Assembly (NCBI GenBank): GCA_011799875.1
Contig: CM022298.1
Coordinates: 52,758,109-52,822,108 of the forward strand
Source: Thinopyrum elongatum
Lineage: Eukaryota; Streptophyta; Magnoliopsida; Poales; Poaceae
Length of the DNA stretch: 64,000 nt
Reading direction: 5' to 3'
Shown: piece after piece, positions 41,978 to 55,329 of the stretch
How the letters are laid out: each line of letters begins with the position of its first letter
Position numbering within the stretch: the first letter of the stretch is position 1
Translations under genes and position numbers: made by a program
Notes under the pieces: generated by a model
Databases searched by the model: none
Seen by the model: the letters and a program-made list of their open reading frames with translations, nothing else
What the model was told of the DNA's origin: nothing

Positions 41978-44900
41978 GACTCCCACTTGCACTAGAGTCA
42001 ATAATCTAGTTAATGCTAATGCACTTTACACCTGTGGCACACCGGTGTAAATATGCTTTGCTTGTGGTATAGCCTGATGTCCAACGGATCTGACAACTTC
42101 AGATCCGTGTGTATCTTTGCATATCCTCGCGTTTCCATGCTTTCACAAAATTCATATTTTGTGTAGACTTGGCTTTGCATATGTGTGAATCATTGGTCGA
42201 AACCTGATTCCTCAGACTGAGCTATGGAGCAACTATCTGCAATAGTGTCCCATTAACCAAAGCCATCTTGGAACCACACTAAGTTCATGAATGAACTATA
42301 TGATTCGACAACTTCTTTGTCACTGTAAAAGCGGCAACATACTCCGCCTCTGTTATAGAATTCGCCACAGTAACTTGTTTTGAACATTTTCCAACTAACT
42401 GTGCCACCACATTGTGTGTTACACAAAACCCTCAATTTAAATCAAATATCGCATGGAGAAAAGATGAAGATTGTATCGATGTAGCATTTTACAACGAACT
42501 CTTCATGATCTCCGCTTGCGAGAAAACATATCACCAGTGCTACTCTAGCACTCAATGACACTTTTCACTGTTGTACTTTGATCAGTACTTTTGATCACTT
42601 TGGTATCTATACTCGCAACAACTTTGGGAGTATTGGACATATCTGGTTGTTATACATACCATGGAATACATGATCAATCCAAACACAAGAGTGTGTGGAA
42701 TCTCCATCATGTATTTTGCTCATCAGTGTTTTGGGACACCGAGTCTTGCAAAAACTCTTTCCATGTGACTTCGGCAAGAATCACTCCTTGACGTTTTTAA
42801 TGCTAAAAGGTTTTAGCATTTTGTTAATATGTATCTTTGCTCAGCCCCATTAGGTAAATCTATCTCCATATATCATCATGCCTAATATAAAGGCTATTTA
42901 GCCCAAGCACTTCATCGAAAAACTATTTTCAAATGAAGTCCTAATTCGTGTCAAGAAATTTATTTCCAATTAACAATGTGTCAAGCACACAATGTTTTTA
43001 GAAATATTATTATGCTCCCACTTACTTTCTTGAATCACAAGCATCTTCGTTACCCATTGATGAAGTCAAAACCCTTTTTGACCATTTCATCAAAACACGA
43101 AGATTCCAACTCCATTTTGCTCTCTTCTGTCCATTGCTGGAACTCTGAAGTTTGCATACTTACTAGCATCCTCTGGACTGACAAAATACCTTGGACTGTA
43201 ACACATGCAAGTCCTTGGTTTCATTTCCATCATATGGAAATCCTATTGTCATCCATGTTTCATATCTCATGACTGAAATATGTATTAATTGCTAGTTCAA
43301 CCCGAACCGAGTTTAAGCATCGCTACGGTGAAACAAACTCATCGTAGTCAACTCCTTGAACTTGTTATTTTAACAAGTCGAGCTTTATGGATAAAACATT
43401 TTTATCCGTATCAGTTTTTAGTTCCACAGATACTCGTTAGACTCTAAGTCTTCCGAAAGGTGTATCAAGATTTTAATCTTGAAATATTTATATGGAAACT
43501 ATCTTGGATTGTATTGGCATTCAGCCAATTCCGGAGTCAGGGCCCATCAACGCTTCCTTGTGTATCGTAGGTATACTGTTGTCTAACAACAATATCTCGT
43601 ATGTGCACCTGAGAGGTTTGCATGGGTTTTTTCCTACGTGGTTCAGCTGTAAGTTCGACTGAAGTCCATACATCTCATGTAGAGGCTTCCGTATCAGTCA
43701 CAGTAGGAAACTCTGGAATCACTTCCAAGGTCTCTTTCCTTTCATCTGATGACGAAGATACTGTTTATCTCGTTGAGTTGCACTATTCTCCCACTCACCT
43801 TTTTGAAAGAACCATTTTCTTCAAAAAGCATACCGTTCTTTGTGGCAAACCTATTTGCCTCGGCATAGTGAGGGAGGAATACCCAACATTTTGGGATAAC
43901 CTACAAAGTAGCACTTGTCTGATTTGGAATAGGTTTGTAACCTTTTACACAAGCCCCATATTCCAAATGTTTAAGAAAAGATATAACATGGTTGGGCGTA
44001 CCATACCACGGCGTCATTTCAACAGACCTGATGGAGCTCTTTTCAGTGTAAAAGTCGCAGTCACTAAAGCATCACTTTAAAAGGGATAATGGCAAATTTA
44101 TTTATGTCATCTTTGATCTTACCATGTCATAAATGGTTCAATTACATCTTCACGGACTTTCCACTTTCAGTGGTGTTCCGGGAGGTGCAAGTTATGAAAC
44201 CCCTTTCACAACTCATCAGACATTCGCTAAACTTGTAACTCAAATATTCCTTTCTGCAATCGAATTGTAGAAACATAATTTTCTTGTTACAATAACTTCT
44301 ACTTCATATTTGAAAACCTTTTGAATGATTTGAAAAGATCCAGACTTACGTCTCATCAAGTAAATATCCATATATCTACTTGAGTCATTTTTGAAGGTAG
44401 ACAAATCCACTGTTTGCAACAACATTTATCGGACTACATACATCAAAATGTATGATCACCAATAAGTTCTTTGCTCATTCCTTATGGCCTGTGAACGGTA
44501 TTTCAGTCACTTCTCTTTTCAGAGGAAAGTTGCAAGTGTCAGATGATTCAAAATCAAACGACTTCAAAATCCATCATAATGGAATTTTCCATGCGGGTTC
44601 CTCCAATGTGACCAAATGCAGTGCCACACATGTGTGGTATTCTTTTAGTATTGCGACATTTAGCGTCAGTGTTATGGATGTATCATATTACCATCAATAT
44701 TCATAACATATGTCCCATCGAGAATGGAAGCACGACCCTTCATGTTATTCATAATACTGAACAACAATTGTTCTTTTTATGAACAACTCTTTTGCAACAA
44801 ACATTGTGCAATGGGCTAGAGTGTATGAAACTCTAAAATGAATTATGAAAGTAAACCCAGAGGTAATGTATTATTATCAATATTCATAACATACATCTCA

Positions 44901-47297
44901 TTCATAATGAAAGTATGGCCCTTATGTTATTCATAACATCGAACATCAAAAAGTTCTCTTATGAACAACCTTCTTGCAAGATACCTTATGCAATGGGCTA
45001 GAGTTTGTGAAACTCTAAATGAATTATGAAAAGTAAATACAGACGGTAATACACCGATGGAAGGTATAGTAACATTTACTATGTTCCCTGTGTATACCTA
45101 AACCTCATTCCTGGCTAGTCTTTCAAGCCATAGTAGTTCTTACATCGAGTTGCAATAGAATGCAATCGAGCGGGTATCTTTGTGATTAACTCACAATACC
45201 CAAGAATTAGTGATTAACATGTTTAACCATAATTCCCAAGAACTATATCTTTGACCAGCCTTCTATACATCAAAAACTTGTATGACATTCATACATGAGC
45301 TGGATATTCCAGTCTTCTTTCTTTTTGCCTTTATACTTCTAACAGTTTAACTTTTAGCATTTCTCGTACTCTCAGAAGAAGCACCCAACTTAAGAGTGGC
45401 ATTAGCCCTGGACTTCCTAGGCGTGTAAGTCACACTAACACCCTTTGGACACTTCCTTTCTCTTTAAGTTGTTGTTTTATTCACCTTTCATCATATGACA
45501 GGCGTTCTTCTGGATCCCTCTCTTATCAGTCTAATGCATAGTAAACTCCTTTACTAATAGTTTGCAAACAAACATTGCTTTGGATATCTCATATCTTTTA
45601 GCCTTTGTCTGTCTCTGAAAATAATTTTCAGATTCCATGAATATCACATAACTATCCAAACTTTCGAAGTTTGGGTCTCATGGAAGCAAATGTATTGCAC
45701 TTGACTGAAAACGGAATTCTAGCTTTTGGATCGAAGGATGAGAGTCACATGATCCATAGCATAAGCGAGAGAATACCAAAAGTATGTGATAGGACAAAGT
45801 CTTTCTCGGCACTCTTGAGGACAATCCTCACATTAAGTTACCAACCGTAAAGTTTTAACCAGATATTTAACAGCTATTCAATTTTAATTGGGAAGGTGGA
45901 AACGCGAGCCATAATTCTACAACTATTATGCAAATCACACTTAGACACTGTTCAAAATTAATTGCACTGAGAATTAAACAAGTTAATTCTACAGTGCGCT
46001 CCCACTCAAATCAATATCTCTCATAATTGATTGTGAGCGATTCAAGATCCATATTACAATTCAACGCCAAGGATCTATCCATCTCAAGTGACGAGAATTG
46101 CAATCGGTAGGCCAACTTGCCAATCACATCTCTATGTGACTCTTGTTCATCTTTCGATGGGCGTGTTTCGAGCTCAGGACGCTCCTCCAGAACGTCAAGA
46201 CAACCAAGTGATCTCGCTGCGAGGTCTCAACTCACCCGCCTCACACGTCCCTAATCATTCGCACCCATGTATCCATGTGATGCCCGAAAAGTTAGGTGCC
46301 GTGACGGTGCTACACTTGGGAGAACACTAACTACTTGATATTTTTGTGAGAGATCACCCTAATAAAAAGAGACTACCGCGCAATCAAGAAGGGTGCATCA
46401 TAAGGGATAAACATCTCAGGCAATTCATAATAGCATGATATGGTATAGCCCTTTCTGACGGAGAAGTCTTTGTATTTCTTCATCTTCGGCATTCGCGTCG
46501 GTGTTCACCTTCGCGAAGATTGCCACCACCTTGTAGATGCACCAGATAATATTGCTATCTCTATAGCTAATAAAATAAGTGCATTACACAAGGTTGACAC
46601 GCAGGTCATTTAAAGTGCAATCATATGGCTCCAGCTATCATGCCGAATCATGACACGTAGGTCATGTTAATTAATTTACATCATATAGTCATCTCATACA
46701 TAATCAAATTATTATGAGTACTACTATACCACATCACATGCACATGCAAACCCTCCTGCAAAACTAAGTTAGACGCCTCTAATCGGTTCATGCAAAAACT
46801 TGTTTTTCGTGGCTTCTAAGGTTTCGAAACAAACCGAAGCTACGAACGTCCATCATCAAGTATGATAATTCAAGTCGCTAGATTAACTTTCCAGGGTGTA
46901 TGAAAACCGAGATAATAAAATCTCGAGCCCCATACTAAACTTCGTCATACGCATGACCCCCGTGCAGATCATATCTGCATTGCCCTTTCGTCTGCGAAAT
47001 TTCATCTTTCTTTTTAACTACGGTGGAATTCAATGAACTGTTAGCACTTCGTTGATCAATCAGGATCGCGGATTGCCAGAACATTGAAACTCCACCATGC
47101 TGTTATCAAGATAAAAAATATGCAAATTCCAGGGAAGCAACAAGAACCTCAGGTAACAGATTTCATCTGCTACCCGCACAAATAATTTTCAGTAATAGAA
47201 CTCATCTACTACCTAATTATATTGTGCAACACCCATACATCTCCATGTATTCTAGATCTCAACCTGCATCTATGCATAGCACGGCTCATGATGCCAC
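41978..47297 (-). pseudogene. Copia 2 gag-pol remnant
   Basis: Fragments keep the copia order on the minus strand. An integrase core piece (LSTFKNDSSRYMDIYLMRRKS) lies in 44,425-44,240. An RT start region at about 43,400-43,310 is related to GVDYDETFSPVAM. A degraded RT catalytic area lies near 42,960-43,020. An RNase H piece (EAEY-like ITEAEYVAAF, then VVESYSSFMNLVWF) lies near 42,365-42,260. All are cut by many stops and shifts; no frame exceeds about 150 codons and the longest lie on the wrong strand. Gag (45,300-47,290) is unrecognisable. A duplicated phrase (TATTATCAATATTCATAACATA...) occurs at about 44,690 and 44,870. Confidence 0.75.
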
Positions 47298-49429
47298 TGT
47301 AGGGTATCGCAGCAGAAAAAAAAAATTCCGACCTATGCACCAGCCCAGGACCACTATGGAGACTGCATACAAGGTTTGATCATTTTCGTTACCAACTCGT
47401 AGCGCAGCGGAAGTAGAGTCGATGACGATCGGCGGTGCAGATCCCCGCAGCTAGGATTTACAACCTCCCAACCACGAGGATGTACTCCCTCATCTGCCCC
47501 TCGGACAGCCCTCCGGGAGGCGGTCGAACAGTCCCCCGGACGGTGTCGCGGACAGCCCTTTGGGAGGACTCACAGAACTCGGACAGTCACTTGGACAGCC
47601 CTTCGGGAGGCACTCTCAAAACAGCCCCTCGGGCACAAAGATCGAAACTATGACCTCTCTACGGGGTTGCACACATACGGTGTCATCTATCCGGCAGGGC
47701 TTCGCCGTCCAGAACTAGTTCCCACCGGAACCCAGACAACCTTTCGGCTCTACGAAACTATTTCGCTGGGAGGGAGAGAGAAGCCAGATCATTGCATAGC
47801 ATGTGTATGTGAGAATGGATGATGGTTTGGGCAGCCCCCTCACCTCCTATTTATAGGAAAACCAAGGGGTATTGTGCCTCCACAAACACCCAAAGTGCCC
47901 ATGCTTTATGTCATACATAAGGGCAAAATGGGGAGGCAAGTGGAGCACTAAATGGTGGAAGGAAGCCTCATGGGGGCCCCCCAATGCCACCAACGAAATT
48001 GGCAGCCCTCTTGGGTGGCCCCACCACCTTCCTATCCATCCATGTCATCCCAAAATATCTTGGGACAAAGACCAAAATAATGGCTTTCCAAAAAGTATCC
48101 CAAAAAGCACTTTCACTATTCACGACGACATTTTTCAGCGTCCGTTCGAACTAAAAATATTTATGTGGGCTTAGAACATTTCCAGTACCCACTAAAATAA
48201 TTTTCAACGCGTTCTGGAACAATTCCAGATTAGTGATTTTCATCTGCGAAAAGCATCTGAAGCGGTTCCGGCAGCTCCGGAACATTTTCGGTTTTTCTTC
48301 CAGAAAATTTCCAAAAGTTTCTAGAATGATTCTGGCACCCTCCAAGAATTATCAGGCATGTGCCGAAACCAATATGACTTTATGGTATCCTCTGAAACAA
48401 CTTTTCAGTTTCACCGGAACTCATCCGGTGACCTCTTTCTTCGGAACTTTTCCGTTGTCTTCGAAAACTTTTTTCAAAAACTTTCTCTCAGACTCCCTGT
48501 CTAGTATTCAGCAGATAGATGACTCTTAAGCGTGTGACCCTATAGGTTCGGTGAAGTATAGACATGACCCGGAACCCCTTCTGATCAATGATCAACATCG
48601 GAGCCGTGGACACCCATATTGACCCCTATACCCACACGAATGAATATTCGAGTGAACCTCCAGTTGCCGTGTGCTATTCCTGTTGCTTCGCGATATGTTA
48701 CAAATACCTGAGGTGAGACATGTTGGCATTCCCGTGGATCAACAACTTGTCCACTATGCTAGTTACCTCGTTACCGGTATCGTTCTCTTTTCTCGTTCCC
48801 GTGTTCCGGCATCCCTGTGATCAAATCACCCTGTGTCTGGCCAGACGATGATGGATACCGTAACACCGAGAGGGCCCAGATATATCTCTCCATCGCCAGA
48901 GGAGCAAATCCCAATCTTGAGCTATCAAGTTACTTGACATACTTTTCCATGAACCCGCAAGCCGCGTAATAGCCACCCATTTACGGATGACATTTAACAA
49001 ACCCCAAAGTTCATGAAGCAAGCATGAAGAAACTTGATACTCTCATGGTCTAAGGAATCATGCAAACATTAACCATCTCTGTGTTATTAACCATTAACTT
49101 GTGACGAAAGTATCTCATAGCATAACATCAATTCGGGTCGATTCAACACAAATGTTCTTCTAACATTGTGCCCTCAAAGTTGCTGGCATAGACATGCCTA
49201 TGATCAGGAAAACAGAACCATCATGCAACACTTGAGCCAGTCATAGAGGCTTGACTAGGAATACATTTTATTGTTTATTATCCCACACGTGCACATGAGT
49301 TTCCCTCCAAGCCTCGTTTTATTTGTAGACTCGAGAACCATAGCAGTTATAGCATGGAACATAAACCTAATTATGAACAGGGAGACAATCAATAACATTT
49401 ATTATTGCCTCTAGGGCATATCTCCTACA
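47298..49429 (-). repeat. 5' LTR of copia 2 (2,132 bp)
   Basis: On the minus strand TGTAGGAGATATGCCC...CGATACCCTACA. TATA box CTATAAATAG at 47,847-47,856. The leader downstream carries several CCTCCCGAAGGGCTGTCC-type repeats (47,507-47,635). Confidence 0.93.
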
Positions 49430-51336
49430 GTTTCTTTCTAGTTTCCTTTCCATGTTTATTTAGTAGTGCTATTAAAAGAAAACTCAAAAAGATTTCTCAT
49501 TCTTCTTTTGCTTGTTGGGAGCTTTCCCGTGTAAATAGTTTTTCTCGTTCTTGTTTTTCTTTGTTCAGAAAAAAAACCAAAACTCCAAAAACATTTCAGT
49601 GTGTTTCTTTGAATTTCTTTTCTTTGGGTCGAGAGGGGAAGACCATGATGAAAATGATGAGTGGCTCTCATATGCATTGTTGTTGATCTAACAAAGAGCC
49701 CATATTACCTTGTCTTCTCCTTTGAATAAATATTTGCAGATTCTAGCTTAGTCCAATGCACGTGCACTATTATTATTAACCACACCGTTCGGTCGTGCAA
49801 GTGAAAGGCAATAATGATGATATTTGATGAAATGATTGAGATGAGGAAAAGCTGGTATGAACTCGACCTATTTTGTTTTTGTAAATATGATTAGTTCATC
49901 ATTCTTGATTCAGCCCATTATGAATGAAACATGTTTTCAATGACAATTAGAGATTATAGTTACTCATGCCATGCTTAATTAGCTAGGAGTTTATAATGGT
50001 TTACCTTGCGTGCCAACATGCTTTTAAAATGGTTGTGATGTAGTATGATAGGATGGTATCCTCCTTTGAATGATTCAAGTGGCTTGACTTGGCACATGTT
50101 CACACATGTAGTTGAAACAAAATCAACATAGCCTCCACGATATTTATGTTCATGGTGATTTATATCCTACTCATGCTTGCACTCAATGTTAGTTAATCTC
50201 AATGCATGTTTATGACTGTTGTCGCTCTCTAGTTGGTCGCTCCTCAATCTCTTGCTAGCCTTCACTTGTACTAAGCAGGAATACTGCTTGTGCATCCACT
50301 TCCATAAACCCAAAGTTGTTCCATATTAGTCCACCATACCTACCTATATGCGGTATTTACATGCCGTTGCAAGTAAATTTGCATGTGCTAAACTCTAAAC
50401 CTTCAAATGATAATCTGTTTTGTATGCCCGAATCGCTCATGTAGCTGGGGGCTGTCAGTATCTTCCATGCTAGGTGGGTTATTCTCACGATGAGTGGACT
50501 CCGCTCATCATTCACGAGAAAATGGCTGGTAATTGGGATGCCCAATTCCATGCTCAAATCAAATCAAAATATAACTTCAAACAAAACTCCCCCAGGATTG
50601 TTGTTAGTTGGACGGTACCCGTTGTTTCGGACTAGCCGTGGAATGTGCTTGTTGGTGGAGGGGGAGTATAAACTTTACCATTCTGTTTGGGAACCGCCTA
50701 TAATGTATCTAGCATGGAAGATACCGAGATCTCTTGGTTGTTATGTTGACAATGAAAGCATACCGCTCAAAATATTATTCATCTCTGTTTTAAAAGCTCG
50801 AGCTCTGGCACCTCTGCAAATCCCTGCTTCCCTCTGCGAAGGGCCTATGTATTTACTTTTAGTAATGAGTCATCATTCTCTTATAAAAAGCACCAGTTAG
50901 AGAGCACCACTTTCATTCGTATGCATTGTTATTAATTTATATTGAGTATGACTGTGACTGGATCTCTTTTGCCATGAACTACAATGTCTAGTCAGTCCTT
51001 GATCTTCAGGGGTGCTTTGCATTTATGTTTTGCGGTCTCAGAAAGGACTAGCGAGATACCATCTTGTTATATCATATCATGATTGTTTTGAAAAAGTGTT
51101 GTCATCCGAGATTTATTATTATTACTCACTAGTTGATTATGCCTTTGATATGAGTAAATGTGAGACCTAAGTGTTATTCTGGATATGGTTAGTTCATAAT
51201 CTTTGTTGAAAACTTGAATGGCTTTACATATTTGCAACAACAAGATCAAACAGAGTTTGTAAAAGTTTTTCTTTATCACTTTCAGTTTGTCAATTGAATT
51301 GCTTGAGGACAAGGAATGGGTTAAGCTTGGGGGAGT
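49430..51336 (+). other. Non-coding 3' internal region of the gypsy element
   Basis: AT-rich, with no frame resembling a retrotransposon protein. It ends in the purine tract TTAAGCTTGGGGGAGT (51,321-51,336), the same AAGCTTGGGGGAG phrase that follows the ORF at 39,668-39,680. No integrase or RT. Confidence 0.6.
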
Positions 51337-52338
51337 TGATACGTCTCCATCGTATCTACTTTTCCAAACTCTTTTGCCCTTGTTTTGGACTCTAATTTGC
51401 ATGATTTGAATGGAACTAACCCAGACTGACGTTGTTTTCAGCAGAATTGCCTTGGTGTTATTTTTGTGCAGAAATAAAAGTTCTCGGAATGACCTGAAAC
51501 TTCACGAAGAATATTTTTGGAATAAATAAAAAATATTGGCGAAAGAATCAACCAGAGGGGACCCACTGGCTATCCACAAGGGTGGAGGGCGCGCCCCCCA
51601 GGGCGCCCCCTGCCTTGTGGGTCCCCTGGACCTCCACCGAGCTCAACTCCAACTCCATATATTCACTTTCGGGGAGAAAAAAATCAGAGAGAAGGATTCA
51701 TCGCGTTTTACGATACGGAGCCGCCGCCACCTCCTGTTCTTCATCGGGAGGGCAGTTCTGGAGTCCGTTCGGGGCTCCGGAGAGGAGAAATCATCGCCAT
51801 CATCATCACCAACCTTCCTCCATCACCAATTTCATGATGCTCACTGCTGTGCGTGAGTAATTCCATCGTAGGCTTGCTGGATGGTGATGGGTTGGATGAG
51901 ATTTATCATGTAATCGAGTTAGTTTTGTTAGGGTTTGATCCCTAGTATCCACAATGTTCTAAGATTGATGTTGCTATGAGTTTGCTATGCATAATGCTTG
52001 TCACTAGGGCCCGAGTGCCATGATTTCAGATCTGAACCTATTATGTTTTCATGAATATATTTGTGTTCTTGATCCTATCTTGCAAGTTGTAGATACCTAT
52101 TACAAGTTATGATCCGCATACCCCAAGGTGACAATAATTGGGATTCTTTCCGGTGATTACCGTAGTTTGAGGAGTTCATGTATTCACTAAGTGCTAATGC
52201 TTTGGTCTGGTTCTCTATTAAAAGGAGGCCTTAATATCCCTTAGTTTCCATTAGGACCCCGCTGCCATGGGAGGGTAGGACAAAAGATGTCATGCAAGTT
52301 CTTTTCCATAAGAACGTATGACTATATTCGGAATACAT
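51337..52338 (+). repeat. 3' LTR of the gypsy element, truncated
   Basis: Starts TGATACGTCTCCATCGTATC right after the purine tract. It includes GGGCGCGCCCCCCAGGGCGC, a CATATATT TATA-like site near 51,656 and a CATCATCATC patch. It breaks off in ...GGAATACATGCCTACATTA, without a CA end or target duplication, where CACTA-related sequence begins. Confidence 0.75.
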
Positions 52339-52567
52339 GCCTACATTAAAGCGCCACATAGTTCTTTTAGGGAAAAGAAACATTGTGGGAGTGGAGGACA
52401 AGACAGACATGTCAGAAGATTATGAAAAGTTTCATGAAATTGCTCCCTTCACAATGAATATTGACCCGAGCATCCAGTTAAATGATGAAGATTGTCCATG
52501 GTTACGGCGCAAAGGGACACACGCGAAGAAAAAGTTCTACACCCAAAGATTCCACTCTGGGATGTGA
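52339..52567 (+). pseudogene. CACTA-type protein C-terminal fragment
   Basis: A 76-codon frame (from 52,337) reads HIVLLGKRNIVGVEDKTD, then EDYEKFHEIAPFTMNIDPSI, QLNDEDCPWLRRKG and stops. It resembles the tail of CACTA transposase-region proteins (acidic, DPSI...DED...LRR), but the identification is from memory. It is cut off on the left by the LTR junction. Confidence 0.45.
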
Positions 52568-52730
52568 CCGGCTTCACTATCATCACTTTCTTCTCTAGTG
52601 AGTTTCCGGATAGATATATCTGGAAAGTCCCACTTCGGACAAACCGGAGGGAATCTTTGTAATAGTTAGGGTACTTATGTGTTTTGGCATTTGAAATGCG
52701 AAGAAATATTATGTACAAACAAATATTATG

Positions 52731-53510
52731 CAAAAACTGGATGCACTTCATGTACAAAATGGACAATCTCTTTTGAAGTATCAGGGTTTCGGACGAAAAC
52801 TCATCTGTTACAAAGGCATTTCATTTTTTCAAACTTATTTCAACTCCAAACTTTTTGTGCGTTCAGTATGCACCATTCAAAGCAATGTCATCAATTTTCA
52901 ACCCATTCTGACTTCATTTGCTATTTTTCATGCATTTACTGATTTTTTTAGCTAAACGACCCTGGAATTGAAAAGCACTACAAAATAAACTCTGAAAAGG
53001 TTGAAAGTTGGCATGGTATCATCATTTCACCCACATAGCATGTGCTAAAAAGTTGAGAGCGTTACGGCAAAAACTGGATGCACTTCGTGTACAAAATGGA
53101 CAATCTCTTTTGAAGTATCAGGGTTTCGGATGAAAACTCATCTGTTACAAACGCATTTCATTTTTTTAAACTTATTTCAACTCTAGACTTTTTGTGCGTT
53201 CAGTATGCACCATTCAAAGCCACGTCATCAATTTTCAACCCTTTCTGACTTCATTTGCTATTTTTCATGCATTTACTGATTTTTTTGAGCTAAATGACCC
53301 TGAAATTGAAAAGAACTACAAATGAACTCTGAAAAGGTTGAAAGTTGGCATGGTATCATCATTTCACCCACATAGCATGTGCTAAAAAGTTGAGAGGGTT
53401 ACGGCAAAATCTGGATGCACTTCGTGTACAAAATGGACAATCTCTTTCCATGTATCAGGGTTTCGGACGAAAACTCGTCAGTTACAAAGGCATTTCATTT
53501 TTTTAAATAA
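52731..53510. repeat. 337-bp tandem repeat, about 2.3 units
   Basis: Units start with CAAAA(A/T)CTGGATGCACTT at 52,731, 53,068 and 53,405, spaced exactly 337 bp. The two full units differ by about 5%. The third is cut after about 105 bp. Non-coding. Confidence 0.93.
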
Positions 53511-54049
53511 CCTAAGAATTACCAAATTGAATATAATGATAAAACACACTAATATTAAATAGCAGAAAAAAGGATCACTAAAAAATCTATTTTTAAAGTA
53601 AAGTTATTTACAAACTAGTGATTCACACAAATTTCAAATAATTCAAATTTGAAAACTACTGGCACTGGCAGAAAGTTTATAATTTTTTTACCTAAAGCAA
53701 AAAGATTCACAAAGAAACTCTAAATAAAGCAAAAAACAACTCAGAAACAAAAGAAAATAAATAAAGCAGAAAACAAAAAAAAAGAAAAATAAGTAAATTA
53801 AAAAAAGCCCGCCTACTGGGCCACCACGGCCTGCATACGACTAGAAACCCAACATCTAGTTGGGCTAGGATGCAGGCCCACAAGGCCTAGTAGGCCCAAC
53901 AGGGCAGCGCAGGTGCGTTAGGCCCAGAAGGCCTGCATTAGAGAGGAGCTCGATGGAGAGGCTGCGCCGGGGCTTATAAACAGGTGCTGGCTCCTCTCAA
54001 CTAGCGAGGTGGGACTAAACATCCACCGCGCCCCTCGCCTAGCAGCACA

Positions 54050-54245
54050 CCACCTTTAGTCGTGGTTGGTGGCTCCAACCGCGTCTAAAGGCCCCCCTTT
54101 AGTTGCTCCAACCGCGACTAAAGGCCCCCCTTTAGTCGCGGTTGGAGCCACCAACCGTGACTAAAGGCCTGCGCTTCCCGCCGCTTCGGCTGGCCAAAAG
54201 TGACCTTTAGTCCCGGTTGGTGGCTCCAACCGGGACTAGGGGGGG
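54050..54245. repeat. CACTA subterminal repeats (CTTTAGTCGCGGTTGG)
   Basis: About eight direct and inverted copies of CCTTTAGT(C/T)(G/C)(C/T)GGTTGG, several forming GGTTGGTGGCTCCAACC hairpins. Such motifs are transposase-binding sites in En/Spm elements (family knowledge). A TATATATA follows at 54,252-54,259 and may start the element's transcript. Confidence 0.8.
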
Positions 54246-54259
54246 GGGCGCATATATAT

Positions 54260-54612
54260 AGAGCACTTGAAAATTTTCACATCTCTCTCTGCTTCTTCTC
54301 GACACCGCGCGACCACTACGACACAGAGGACGCCGCCAGGCTGCCGCCGTCGCCTGCCCTGACACTGTCTTGCCTCCCCCGACGCCGGAGCTCACGTCCG
54401 GCCTCCTCCCCGCGCGACGCGCCGCCGCCTGCGCGTCCTCCCCGTCTACGCCGCCCGCGCCTCCTCCCCGTCGACGCTGCCCGTGCCTCCTCCCCCGGTC
54501 GAGCCCCGTCGACGCCGCCCGCGCCCTCCTCCCCGATAGAGCCTCGCCGTCGCCTCACCCCGCTGTGAGCTCGCCGCCCCTTGATCTCCGGCGATTTTTA
54601 ATAAATGGATGA
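54260..54612 (+). other. GC-rich leader/first exon of the CACTA transcript
   Basis: Downstream of TATATATA lies a C-rich stretch with repeated CGTCGACGCCGCCC phrases and open frames on both strands of proline/alanine/arginine composition. It resembles the GC-rich 5' leader of Caspar-like elements. Not supported as a real protein. Confidence 0.4.
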
Positions 54613-54621
54613 ATAGAAATG

Positions 54622-55150
54622 TTAGGTTTTTTGTGTAGATGAATTAGTGTAGTTTCTTTGTGTACATGAATGCATGTTAGATGGATATAATTAGTGTTTA
54701 ATTAGTATAGATTTTTTTTTATATAATGTTGTTTTTCTGTTTTTTAATGGATGTATAGAAGTATGCTTAATTAGTGTTTCTTTTTTTGTTTTTTAATTTT
54801 ATATAATGTTGTATATGATAGTATAGAAAAAATTTGCATATAAAAAAGTTGCATAGGAAAAAGTTGACCATATATATATTTGTTAGGTTTTTTGTTGATG
54901 GAATTAGATTTGGTAATTTTTTTGTGTACCTGAATGCATGTTAGATGGATATAATTAGTGTTTAATTAGTATAGATTTTTTTATATAATGTTGTTTTTTT
55001 GTTTTTTAATGGATGTATAGAAGTATGCTTAATTAGTGTTTCTTTTTCTGTTTTTTAATTTTATATAATGTTGTATATCATAGTATAGAAAAAATTTGCA
55101 TATAAAAAAGTTGCATAGGAAAAAGTTGACCATATATATATTTGTTAGAA
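54622..55150. repeat. 264-bp tandem duplication
   Basis: Two adjacent units, GAATGCATGTTAGATGG at 54,668 and 54,932 (period 264). They are nearly identical over the core and diverge at the junction. AT-rich, intron-like. Confidence 0.9.
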
Positions 55151-55329
55151 GGACTATAAGTGGGAAATGTTTTGGAATTTTTTGAGAAAGGAATATTATT
55201 AGGGTAGTTATAACCTAGGAATGGAACATTATAATTGAAAAGAGGATATTGTGCTCAAAATTTCCTAATAAAATGACATTGCATATATAGGAATTTTTTT
55301 CATAAGAATTTGTTCTCGACGTCAATGAT

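Larger units (their letters stand above)
39846..49429 (-). mobile_element. Complete copia element with decayed genes (copia 2)
   Basis: A 9,584-bp element flanked by the perfect target duplication GTTTC (39,841-39,845 and 49,430-49,434). Both LTRs are exactly 2,132 bp. The primer-site-like TGGCATCATGAGCC lies next to the 5' LTR and AAGTGGGAGTC next to the 3' LTR. It belongs to the same broad BARE/Angela-like group as copia 1 (shared LTR end GGCATAT(T/C)TCC) but a different family. It lies in the non-coding 3' part of the gypsy element. Confidence 0.92.
28619..52338 (+). mobile_element. Gypsy LTR retrotransposon split by two copia elements
   Basis: The pieces are 28,619-29,178, 37,467-39,845 and 49,430-52,338. 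They give the order C-terminal gag/protease, a spacer of about 800 bp, one further ORF, about 2 kb of non-coding DNA, a purine tract (AAGCTTGGGGGAG) and a 3' LTR starting TGATACGTCTCC at 51,337. The 5' LTR, primer site and most of gag are lost. No reverse transcriptase, RNase H or integrase occurs between protease and ORF, where a full element would have several kilobases, so it resembles a non-autonomous Athila/Sabrina-type member. The LTR is cut at about 52,338 by CACTA-related DNA. Confidence 0.75.

Noticed and set aside
43622..44080. Plus-strand frame of about 150 codons inside copia 2
   Set aside because: Antisense to the integrase/RT region of a minus-strand element; it is the shadow of the decayed pol gene.
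54200..54568. Plus-strand frame of about 120 codons rich in Pro, Arg and Ala
   Set aside because: Starts inside CACTA subterminal repeats and runs through a C-rich leader; several overlapping frames are open, so openness means little.
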